Made by a program: the position numbers and the translations under genes
Shown here: positions 34,790 to 46,300 of the stretch, piece by piece
How the letters are laid out: each line of letters begins with the position of its first letter
Position numbering within the stretch: position 1 is the stretch's first letter
The notes under the pieces: model-generated
What the model was told of the DNA's origin: nothing
Database searches by the model: none
The model's input: the letters and a program-made list of their open reading frames with translations, nothing else
NCBI GenBank assembly: GCA_033002965.1
Contig: JAURVB010003514.1
Location: forward strand, 1-64,000
Reading direction: 5' to 3'
Source of the DNA: Piper betle
Taxonomy: Eukaryota > Streptophyta > Magnoliopsida > Piperales > Piperaceae
Length of the DNA stretch: 64,000 nucleotides

Positions 34790-36245
34790 TGAATTTATGT
34801 ATCTGGCAAGTGTACCAATCGTGTTCAAATAAAAATGATGTTAGTGAAGTATCATTCCCACAAAAATAGTTGATTAATTCAATTAAAATTTCTAGACTAA
34901 ATTATCTAAAGCAAAAGATAACGAATGTTTAGAATTTTTATCTAAGTTTTAATCTAAAATAAAATAAAAATAAAACAAAAAGTCTAATTTAAGAATCAGG
35001 GTTTTTTCAATATACGAATATTATGCTAGAAGTTTGATTTCACTTGAGCCAATCACTCACAAAATAATTTTAATTGGTGAACTACAATTATTCTCTTTAT
35101 GTAATGGTGGGCTTCCTATTATTTAATTCTCTATATTTAAGGTAAAATTAACTATCTTAGAAATAAATTTAATCATTCGAGTAAAATTTCCATTAACTTC
35201 TTTCCAAGATGAACTAAACTCTATGAAATCATTACGGTAAATTCTCCTATTCAAACTAAACTTTAACAAATTATATAAATATTCAACAACTCTTGTTCAA
35301 ACTAATCTCCTTCAATTTAAGATAACGTTATATACATCACCAAAGAGTTAAATCAATTTATTATTTAATTAATCATGCAATATAACTTCTCTCTTCGAAC
35401 ATCATCACTCTATAATAACTAATTAAATAAACACAAAGAATTAAGAAAAATTGAACACTATTCCTATGAAGAAAAATAACTAAAAGTTCATCTATTAATA
35501 AAAACAATATATCTGGTTCAAGATTTATCTTGTTTTTAGCACAAATTAAATTACACCACAAAATATAAAATTAAAACTATAAAATAAAAGAGTACTTGGA
35601 CAATTCACGATGATATTACAATAAAAACACACAGGAGATAAGAAAAATAACTCTTTTAAATCTCTCATCCTTTAAATCACCAAATCTTCTCTTATTTGCC
35701 TTCAAGAAAATTCACCACCTTAGAACAGAGTCGCCTGAGAGAAGTGAAAGAAAGAAAGAAGAATCCCTAATTCTTGCTTTTTAATTTATATACAGGTCTT
35801 CCCAAAAATAATAAGAAGAAAAGGCCGTATTAGAACTCCCTCCTTTGCTATTTTACCAAAAAGGTCCAAATGTCGAGATATTGATTGGCTTAGGCTTTTC
35901 CACTTTCCAGCTTTGTTCTTCAGTTTACCAATCATGGGTCTTATTCTTTACAATTGACGATATAGAGACTTTCTCCAAATAAATTAATTTTTCTTTATTT
36001 CCTGAGTTCTCGACTTTTATGCTCTAACTTCCTATAAATATTCAAGACGAATAAAAATTAAAAAAATACTCTAATATAATGACTAATTTTAATAATTTCT
36101 AAATAAAAACTAAAATCAACTAAACTAATAAAAATCACTAAAAACACAATCGAATACTTAAAAAATTTTAAGAACTAATTATTAATAAGTACAAAAGAAT
36201 GATTTAAAATATATAAAATAGATAATTATCAGCATCCAAATCAAT
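34790..36245. mobile_element. AT-rich dispersed-repeat-like segment of uncertain class
   Basis: The phrase 'ggcaagtgtaccaatcgt' followed by 'agtatcattcccaca' near 34807-34865 is of a kind I associate with high-copy plant repeats. The far end, near 36225, reads 'gataattatcagcatccaaa'. There is no second copy in this window, no clear terminal repeats and no coding frame. The class is not assigned and the boundaries are approximate. Confidence 0.3.
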
Positions 36246-39200
36246 AAGTTTGAGAGTTGGTTTTAATGAAGCCTGAAAGAGTTTTGGAAGAAGTTTACCG
36301 TACATTGTCAATGTGGAAGTATGTCGATTAAATTTTATTTTGAATTATCCATTGTTTCTCCAATTAATCTCTTGTCATTATCTTCTACAAGTTCTCTACA
36401 TTTTTCTCAACATTGATTGTCATTTTATGGTATTGCTAATTTGTATCTTAGTGATAGTTTTGTTCTCTTTGTAATCATTTTGTGACTACACTTTTATAAT
36501 CATAATAGATTGGTGGGGGTAAACTAATAGCCTCACAGTTTTCCTTTTACTTTGAAGAAGGTTTTCACGTTAAAAAAATTAGGTGCCTTATTGTGTCGTT
36601 TTTTGTTTTAACATCTTTTAGCAATTATCTTGTTACACTAATGGATAAAATTGAGATTAGGCTTAAATATTTCTCAACACTTCAATTGTTCCTAGGGACA
36701 CTCTGCCTGCAAACCTCAAATCGCTCTTCATATGGCCAGATATAGATTGAAGTTGTAAAGGCATCGCTTTGAAGAACGAGTACAAAACTTGGTCTTCCTC
36801 AAGTTGTTCATTGTCATCCATATGTTATTTTGGTTGGTAACAGGGGGAAAGATCATTGTTTTTGTAGGAAATGATACTTGGACTTCAAGATTTATAGATT
36901 GTTTTCTAACAATGCAATTGTGTTAATTATAAATCACGTACTTATTTGTTTCTTAGCCCAAAATTTAGCAATTAGTAGATGCAATCTCCATGTATGTCTT
37001 AATGTTGATGAGTCTTACATTAAATAAAGGTATGTAAAATCTTGGGTCGATTAATTATTTTCTTTAATTATATTTGTTCCACCTGTAATAAGAGCACTCC
37101 TCGATAAACCAAATAAAGATCACCATAAACCAAGCCGAGACCTTTTCTTGCAAAATAAGTAGGGAAATGGTCCCATTTAGCAAAATAAGTAGGGAAATGT
37201 GTGCGAATTTTAGGACATGGGACTCTTAGAAGCTCTAGTTCATACAGGTCATACTAATGTATATAAGGAATTTTAGCTAATTAAAATATTGTTTGGAAAG
37301 TCTGGATATAATCTTTCCACATAGAGAAAGAATTACCTTGAATTTGTATTGACCTGAATTCTTTTTTTTAAAAAAAATTCTAAAATTGTTCTAAATTAAT
37401 TCTAGAGGGAAGAATCAAACATTCGGTGATTAAATCATTTACAGAACGATGGATCTTTTGAAGAACTGATAAATCAGACAAGACTTAAGACAGTGGAAAA
37501 ATGAGTTTATGTAATAGAAATTTTGTCAAACGTTTTACCACCAAAATACTATGGAAGACATTTTGCTACCGAAATCTGTCGTAAGCGATCGTGTCGACAT
37601 TTAGTCACAATATTTTCGTGGCAGCCAAGCTTATGCACGAAATTTCCGTGCCAAAAACTGTATCAAACTTAACAAATTATAAAAAATAAATCAGAGAAAT
37701 TCGGTGACAAAAACCATGTCAACCATTTCCAAAATTGAGTCCAGTTCCGGCGGATAGGGGGTAGTTGAGAGTGCATGCATTTTTCACGTAGATGACCTCA
37801 TCGAATTTTCTAAAGCCCTTCCAGGTGAGCTGATTTTTCTGCCGAAGGTGAATGGAAACATTGTATGTTTGATCCCCACGAGACTACGTACTTCCATATT
37901 TCTGATAGACTTGTGAGAAGTATTCTTCTTTGACTAGGCCCAGCTCTTTCTCGGAAAAAATTAGTATTAGTTTTTACAGATATATTCTTAAATCAGCTTT
38001 ACTAAATATAAACCATGAATAGGAATGGGTTCGAGTTCATGTAATCCGTAATTCTGATACATAGAATTTGGACTTCTAGGATATATAATATGTTCGAAAA
38101 TATTTGAATTAGATATGGGTTTAGCGTGATTTAATTCGTATCTAATCGAAATAAATAATATTTTATAAAATTATATTTATAATATATATTTTTAATTATT
38201 TTATTATATTAAAGAGTATCTTATTTAGATTGTTTTAATCAATCAAGTCAAATGCCAATCGGATATGGATATAGGGTAATTATTACGGCTAGGTGATTAT
38301 GTTGAATGGTTAGATTTCTCTTTAGTTGACAGGTGTAAATCTAGTAAGCAGCCTCATTCATTTTTAAAAGGCTCTTGTCGTGTTAAGCCAAAACTTCTAA
38401 CTCTACGAAGAAGATCATAACTTACGGCATCCCAAAAATATGAGGAAAAAAGAGAAAGTTGATAGAAGCCTCCATGGTCAAGCAAGACATGGGAAAAAAC
38501 CGACGAAGGCTCTTTCAAGCCATTGTTTTTAATCACGTAAAAGGAAAATAACGAATGCAGAAATACGAAACCTCCTGAAACATATATTTGACCATGTCTT
38601 GTATTGCATTAACAATGGAAAAAAATTGCCAAGTCTCCCCATACCGTGTAACTTGGACCTGCATACTAATATTTAGTATTTAATTTTTATTCTATTGTTG
38701 AACTACCATGGATATCATTCTACATAATCTCCCCTGACTTATATATAAGTTAGTGAAAATTGACTTGCTCAACTCCATTTTACACTTTCATATTTGTTTT
38801 AGTTAGTGAAAATATTATTTATGCTAATAGATTATGGGACAGATTAGTTAGTGTTGTGGTAGGTGTTTTGTGCTAATATGGAGAGGTTGTTTTCATCAGT
38901 AAGGGAAGAGTGCTATTTGTTTAAGACAAGTAATTTTAAACCTATTTAGGGTTTTTTTATGATTCCTTAAACTTTCTTTTTGTTTCTAAGTCAGTCGATT
39001 GTGTTCAAACCACAGTTATTCATGAAACCTAACATTTTAAAACATTATAAAACCCAGGATTTGTAAATATTTTCTTCTTTGAAGAAAGAAAAACTACTTA
39101 AGGCTGGGGAGTCCAGGCAGACCACAAGCCATGGCAAGAAAAAATTAAAAATGAATCCCCATAATTTTTTTTAATAATTATATTATTTAGAGAATGCAGA

Positions 39201-39515
39201 ATCCTTTTTTCTCAAAATTCCAAAGTTCAAAGTAAATAAATTAAGGTGTAAAAGATACTCTCATCTCGAAGGTATTCTTAAACTTGCAAAGCCCTAACAC
39301 TCATAATTTCTTCAACATTTGTATTATTAGCGCAAAAAAGTCTTGTCTCGCAAGCATGGGTAGCAACTAAATATAATTGGACTACTGGGGCATGAAAACT
39401 GCCTTAAAAAGTAGCATTTTAAAATTTTTAATTTTAAATACCAAACTGCAAAATTTTAAGCAAAACTAGCATTAAATATATAATTTTTTTCTAAAAAAAA
39501 CTATCTCTAATCTAA
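36246..39515. other. AT-rich intergenic DNA
   Basis: No gene recognised. It contains a 30-bp tandem duplication ('caaaataagtagggaaatg' at 37151 and 37181). A stretch at 37500-37735 has repeated 'gtgccaaaa/gtgacaaaa' words that could be subterminal motifs of a DNA transposon. The 37795-37890 segment is related to 22624-22735. Confidence 0.35.
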
Positions 39516-40141
39516 TACAAACTTAGGGGTGGGCGTGGAGGTCCGAATTTGTCCGTCTGACCGAAGTCCGAAGTATGTCCGACCAAATTTGATCGGCCGA
39601 ATTCGACCGAACGACCGAACCGAGTGTCCGATATTTTATATCAATAATATAGTATCTTCAACATTTATAAGGCTAATATTATAGCTTATGAAAATTTTAA
39701 AATATACTATACAGTAAAATTTATTAAGTTTATGTATAAAATTTGATATTTAATATTTTAAATATCTAAAAATGACATAGATATAAAAAGGATAAAAGTC
39801 ACTCTTATATTTAAGAATTTAAAATTATACATTCACATTAATAATTATATCAAACCACTTATAATTTAGTTAACATGCTCTCAATTTTTAAAGTCAAACA
39901 AAAGATAATCAATGTATAAAAACTTTAAAATAATCATTGACATCAAAATATACTCTAATATTAAATATACTTCAAAGATAAAATATTTTAATAGTTAATT
40001 CTTCATCCAATGCAACTCACATATATGAAAAAAATACAAAAAATTAATTACTCATGTTTTTCATCTTCTTCATTTTGAAATTAGGATATTTCCCTTCAAT
40101 ATTCTTTTATAAATAAATAGTTTCATAACTTCTAGTTCCCT

Positions 40142-40560
40142 TGTAAAACCCGTGTCCCAAGTCGGGGTTTTGTAGTCCGAACCGGTCGGTTCGATCGTTA
40201 TTTTTAAGTCGAATAGAATTATTTTAGGCCAAATAATACATTAGGAAGCATTATAAGGGTAGAATTATTAGTTATAACGTATGTCATTTGGATGTTGTGG
40301 TGTTTATTTTATTTTATGGGATTTTTCCTGATTTTTTTGGATTTTTTGAAGATTTTATTCTAAGTTAGTTATTATTCTTGACTCGTGCCGGTAGCGAGTC
40401 AAGTCTTATTTACGAATTTGCCACCGATCATCTTTTCCCCCCAACCCCCCCCCCCCAAACCCTAGTGCCGTCGCCGCCGCCATCCTGCCCAGCCGTCGAC
40501 CGTCGCCGTGACATCTCGACCACCACCAGCCACTGACGAGCCACCGTGAGGCCAGAGGCG
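40142..40560 (+). mobile_element. 5' segment of the LTR family inside the hAT-like element
   Basis: Shared with the intact LTRs in order: TGTAAAACCC, 'gaaccggtcggttcgat', 'gttattttta(a)gtcga', 'atgggatttttcctgatttt', 'tagttattattcttgactcg', 'gagtcaagt', 'atttgccaccga', then a C-run and GC-rich sequence. The 3' two thirds of the LTR are missing. A C12 homopolymer at 40445-40456 is a likely assembly weak point. Confidence 0.7.
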
Positions 40561-40714
40561 GGCGCTGGTGGAGGGCAGACAGAGTAGGCGGCGACGGCGG
40601 GGCGTCTGAGAGCGGGCGGGTAAGGCAGCCGAGGGCGGCGGAGGCAGGCGCTGCGGAGTTGTTACGCTGCAAGCAGAGGGTGAGGCGGCGGTAGAGGGGC
40701 TTTTGCGGCGCGCA

Positions 40715-40945
40715 AGGGCGGCAGAGGCAGGCGGTGGCGGAGGGGTTTTGCTGCGCGGAGGCCGGTGGAGGCTCGCAAGGTGGCAAAGGCAGTTCGCAGG
40801 CGGCAAAGGCAGAGGGGTTTCGCGGCTTGCAAAGGGCGGCATAGGCAGGCGGTGGGGGAGGGGTTTCGCTGTGCGCAGGGCGGCGGAGGCCGGTGGAGGC
40901 TCGTAGGGCGGCAAAGATAATTCGCGAGGTGGCGGAGGTGGTGAG
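40715..40945 (+). repeat. GC-rich tandem repeat, unit about 119 bp, two copies
   Basis: 'gggcggcagaggcaggcggt' at 40715 recurs as 'gggcggcataggcaggcggt' at 40834. Both are followed by 'gaggggttt(t/c)gctg' and 'ggaggccggtggaggctcg'. The open frames on both strands across this block (up to 190 codons) are composition artefacts. Confidence 0.6.
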
Positions 40946-41162
40946 CAAGGCGGCGGTGATGACACGCAGGGCAGTGGCGGCGGAGACGGAAACAGTGCTA
41001 GGTTTCCATTTGATTTCAGACTATCTGCGAACACTATTTAGGCTCGACGAACAAGTCAGACAATGATTCAGTCAGACAAATTTTGTTCGACAAAATTTTA
41101 GATAGATACAGACAATAACTTGTCTGATGTCTGTCCGACCAATACCTACCCCTGTACAAACC

Positions 41163-43130
41163 CATGAAAGAAAACCAACCTTTCAACCTCTCCACAAAAT
41201 ATACAAAGTTCAATCTTCAAGATTGTTACCATGCATGGTTCATGAAAGAAAAAGAAATGAACAATAGTTAGATTATCTTAACATTATAAATATCACATTT
41301 TAATTAACTATTAGGACTTCCAAAATAGAGAACTAACGATAAATTTGGGACCAACAAACCCATTTATTGTCTTTAATAAGACATTGTCAACCGTTAACAC
41401 TATTGGAAATAAAAGCTAGCAATAATCGTTACTAAATAAGAATCTAAATTTGAACCGAAAACCTGTCCTTTGATAGGTAAAAAGGTACTTTGCCCTCGTG
41501 ATCCCTAATTTCTTAATTTTGTATGCATTTAAAATTATATACGCCGGAAAAAAATTCATTTATTTATGTGATATGTATAATAAAGTTGTAAGGTGAACTT
41601 GTCGATTCGTATAAGATAAAATTGGTCTTAGTAAAAGTAATGTATTATTTATTTCTTAATTCTATTTATATTTATGCATCGACGGTGTATTGTCGGTCTC
41701 AACTCTTAATAGATATTGGCATAAATGACATCACGGTCTCAAATCTTAATAGATATCGGCATAAATGACATCACATATGACTATTTAAAATTTTTTATTG
41801 TAATCATTTAAACCCTAATTTAAAATTTATGTCGACAGTATCGTTTGTTTGGGCATCCAGTAAAAGAAGAATATATAATCTACTTGCCTCAATCTTATGA
41901 CTACTTTTTTCCTGATTTAACCACTAGTATAAAGAATATGAACAAGCATATATATTAATGTAGAATGGATGTATCAATATTATATAATAGGCAAAAACAC
42001 ATATATCAAATATGGAAAGATAAGTAGAATCGATAAGTTTACCCATTGAAGCGTGAAGTAGTGAATAGTTGTCGGTCTTTATTATTAAAAAGGGAGTTAA
42101 AAGTCAAGCCTCGAACATTCAATCAATCAAAACAAAAATAAAAAATAAAATAAATAAAACATTCTATCTCCTATGATAATCATCTTATTCTTCTTTCATC
42201 TAATATCTAAAAGGGTTGGGAAGATATTGATTTCAAAGTAGGATTGATATGATGATAAATTAAGTAGTTTTAGAAAATTGGATGCCTTTCTCAACCTCAG
42301 CCTCCTTCTTTTATGGACCTTAAAATTGGCATAAGAAGTATCTCTTCTAAGTACGTATCTTTCATCGGCTATGTTTCAACTAGTGGTTATAAATAGCTTA
42401 TCGTTTATAAGTTTATTTAATTTTGTTTATGGAATTACTCACAAATATTCAAAAATTAATACAAAAAATTATAAACAAATCAAATCATTATAATTTATCC
42501 CTTATTTAATAAGAACATATCTCCAAAGTCCTAATCTATCCCTAATATAAGCTGGTTCATAGTTAGACATCTAAACTAGTAGTTATAATTAAGGGAGCAT
42601 ATTGATTGGGTTTGGTTGGACATTGTCTAAACTAAACTTGTTAATTACCTTAAGCCTTTATACTAAACCCAACATTTACTTTTCATTTTTTTACTACCCC
42701 AATCCAAACCCAATTATTTACCGTTAAGCAAACCAAAACCGGACTATTTAAAACCCGATTATCTTATAAAAAATTAGATTTAGATGGTAATATGGAAAAT
42801 TAAATTAGAAATAATTATTTAATAAAAATAAGAAGATTAATTAAGTTAATACAAAGGTAATTAAAGTTGAAAACATGCTAATTTTTATACGTAAACGCAT
42901 GTATCCGTATGATAATCCGTAGTAAATACAAATTTTCTTTTACAAAAAATTATATCAATAGTTTTAGGACCCAGATGTCGCAAAACTAAACTATGTTGTA
43001 TGAAATTATGGATACCAAACCCTAGCTATTACTGTGCAGTCACGGGTGAGGTTTTATGGCTACCGAACCTAAAGGGTACTATTGGTAATAAAAAAATCAT
43101 TATTTATTATAAGTTATTTGTACGAAATTT
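41163..43130. other. AT-rich intergenic DNA upstream of the kinase locus
   Basis: No gene recognised. A 40-bp tandem duplication is visible: 'cggtctcaactcttaatag' at 41694 and 'cggtctcaaatcttaatag' at 41734. About 42590-42960 has 'aaacccaat/accaaacc' words suggestive of a decayed MITE, but no ends could be placed. Confidence 0.4.
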
Positions 43131-43377
43131 TGTTTATAAATATCTCAAAAATAAAAAATAAAAATAAAAAATGGAGGAAATGAATCTTTGACTAAATTGC
43201 TTCGTGTCTTCCACCCTCAGCCCCATCTTCCGACCGCCTTCCTCCACCCCCTCCTCCCTCCTTCCTCCTCCGTTGGAAAAATAAAAAGCTCCAACCTTTT
43301 CCATCCATGGCGGCTCCCTAAGGGAGTCACTCCCCCCACCCCTACCATGTACCCCTTTCCCCATGCCCTACTTCACG

Positions 43378-46300
43378 ATGCACTGGTGGAGATCCCCTAG
43401 CACCTCATCCTCCCCCTCCCCCAGTCGCCACCACCAGCGCCCCCGCCTGCCACCTCTACTCCGGCCCCGCCGGCCTGCACTCCTCCGGCGCCGCCGGCCT
43501 GCACTCCTCCTCCGGCCCCGGGTCGCCCCAGCCCCGCCTCACCCGCCAGCGCAAGCTCCGCCACCTAACCGACGAGCAGGTCGCCGGGTGGGAGCGGAGG
43601 GAGGAGCCGCTCCCGGCGCCGGCGGATGGTGGGGAGGCGAGGTCAGGGATCGGGGTGGAGCGGGATCCGGTGCCGATGCCGCTGCCGCTGCCGGAGCTGG
43701 ACTTGGGGCTTGGGGCTCGGAGGTCGTCGGGGGCCGGCGGGGAGGGTTTGACGAAGGAGAAGGCGAATGGCACCAACGAGAGGTGGGTGATTTGCTCTTT
43801 TGAGCCATCGTTTTCTGTGCTTTCCGAGGAATTTTTTTCTTTCTTTGCTTTCATTTGGATTCAATCTGTAGCTACCTTGTTGTTAGATGTTCATTTTTGT
43901 TTGGAAAAGAGTGCTTCTTTTTCGGCTGTTTTGATCAGTATATATGCGCTGCTCACAATTGGTTGCTTTCATGTGATCTTGAATAGAGCTTGCCTAGTAT
44001 CTTATTGATTTTTTGCTGGGTTACTTGTTAAGTACTGAATTTTGGACAAATTGAGCTTCTTTTTTTAGCTGCGTTGATCACTGTATGTGCGTCAATACCA
44101 GAACACTTTCTACCTCGTTGTTAAATGTTGATTTTGTTTTGAGGAAATGAAGCTTCTTTTAGCTGTTTTGGTCACTGAATGTGCATCGGCCAATGCTCAA
44201 AACTGATTGATTTTCTCGATTTCGTTTAGCAGCTGCCTTATTTTGTATTGAGTTTTTTCTGTACTTTAGATTTTTTGACGAAAGGAGCTTCATTTTAGCC
44301 GTTTTGATGAGTGTATATGCATGAATGCGAGTATCCCTGCCTAGTGTTGGGAATCTAAGGTGTGTTGTTCAATCTTGTTTCAGTAGATTCGCTTTTCATT
44401 TTATTGGAAGGGGGTCGGAGCAAGTGGGCACATTGTCACCTAAATCAAACGGTCGTTCTGGAGGAAAATTATTTCCAAGCTACAGTACAGTTGAAGATGT
44501 TCACAATTTCAAATTGAATTTGCCTACAAGGAGTGCACCAGGCAGTCGCTTGCCCAGTCCTGTACAAAGTCCCACCAGAAGATTGAGCACCAGCGACTTT
44601 ACACCTTCATACAATATTTCTCAAGGGGCTCCAATTTGGTTTACTCCCGAGAATCCTTATTCGGACACTACAACCTCTGGCTTCTCATCCCTAACATCAC
44701 CAGAAAAGTTTGGAGGGACTAGTCCTGATTGGTCCCGCGTCATAGTCCAACTTCAAAAACTTCAATCGCAAGATATGCTAACTCCAGTGGGCAGACAACA
44801 CCGTCACACCCGAAGGTCAACTCTGACAGCCCCTCCTGGCACGATGGTCTTGTCAATGTTCATCCCCTTCCACTCCCTCCTCTAGCTACTACTCCTAGAG
44901 CAGGTTCTGGTAATCATGATCCAGTAGCGGCAGAGAATACATCTTTAAAAAGTCAGTGGAAGAAGGGAAAGCTTATTGGAAGCGGATCTTTTGGAAATGT
45001 CTTTGTGGCAATCAACAAGTATGGGGCTTTTCATTGCTATTCTTGTGATATCTTAATTCATTCAAGTGCCTAAAAACAAAAAATTTCTTTCACACAGGGA
45101 AACTGGTGCATCATGTGCCATGAAAGAAGTCAATTTGATTCCAGATGATCCAAAGTCTGCCGAACGTATAAAGCAGTTAGAGCAGGTGAGGGCATACATC
45201 TTTTTTATATTGAATGGATTATTGGTACTTTAAGGCAGTTTGAGTGTTCCTGTGGTGTGCTGTGCATCCTTATAAAAAATTTTGTTGCTGAGCCATTTGT
45301 GTTAATCAAAGAGGGAGGGAGACATGTAATGCACACTGTTACTCATTTTGTCATTTAATATGTGTGATTGTGTGCTTCACTTCTTTCTTGAAGGCTGATT
45401 ATGAAGTCTTATGAAGGGGCAATCTGTTCAAGATCCTCCAGGTGCCCTGAGTCAAATAGTTAGTATTTATCTTATTTCATAAATCTTTCATCGTACCGGG
45501 TTTAGTCTTACCAAACTCAGCATGCTGTAAAGCAGGGTTGAGTTTGGTTTAAGCAAATGAAGCATTGTAGAGGTTGGCCATATCTTATTGATGCACCCAT
45601 TCGTCCTCACTTTTTACCTAGTAAGAAATTCATATTAAGAAATTCAATGCTTCTCTCGGATGCTTACTGTTGGTCCCAGTTCTGGTTTCAGAGTTAGATA
45701 GATGATTGGGAACTAAATTGAAAAGTATAGCTTATTTGCATGTCAACACGTAAGTCCAGACTTGATATCAACAAGTTCTGTCTGTGTCATTCAAGGAAAA
45801 GTGATGGTTGACATTACCTTATAAATTCCTGATTACCAGTAGTTTTTTTTCATAATCAGCACAATAAATGCATCATCATGATCATTTGAACCTTGCCCTC
45901 GCTTGAATCGCTAATTGTATGCTTTGTTGGCTAAATCGATGAGATGTCCCTCATGTGGCCATTCTCAGAAGATGTAATTATTTGAAAAAGCCAAAAACTT
46001 TAATATTGTCGTCATCGTTTACCTTTATAAATGATGAGATGATTTTTTATTTCAAGAAATGCTCATATAGTCATCTTCCATGTCAATGTTGGTGATGAAG
46101 AAATCCAAATTGCTTCTTAGAGGAAGCTAAAAAGCATTGAATTTTGTAAAAACCGAAGAAATCTATTATGACCTATATGCCTATTTAAGAGGGTGCATGT
46201 ACTAATTTGCTATTTTTTCATAGCTGTACAACCAATTCTACACATGGAAAAATGTAAAAATAAATATGGGAACTCTCGTGCATGATCTGTTAGACTAGTC

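Larger units (their letters stand above)
39524..41154. mobile_element. hAT-like element containing an LTR-family segment (about 1.63 kb)
   Basis: Flanked by an 8-bp near-direct duplication: TACAAACT (39516-39523) and TACAAACC (41155-41162). Ends are TAGGGGTGGGCG and, reverse-complemented from the right, CAGGGGTAGGTATTGG, a typical plant hAT terminus. Subterminal regions carry repeated 'gtccgacc/gtcagacaa' words. No transposase. Inside, from 40142 (TGTAAAACCC) to about 40560, the sequence is colinear with the first 500 bases of the Ty3-type LTR, followed by a GC-rich tandem array (40715-40945). Either an LTR fragment inserted into the hAT element, or the element captured it. Confidence 0.68.

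Noticed and set aside
40406..41034. Long overlapping minus-strand open frames (180 and 190 codons)
   Set aside because: They run through a GC-rich tandem repeat inside a hAT-like element. The translations are Pro/Ala/Ser-rich in several frames at once, a composition effect, with no domain.
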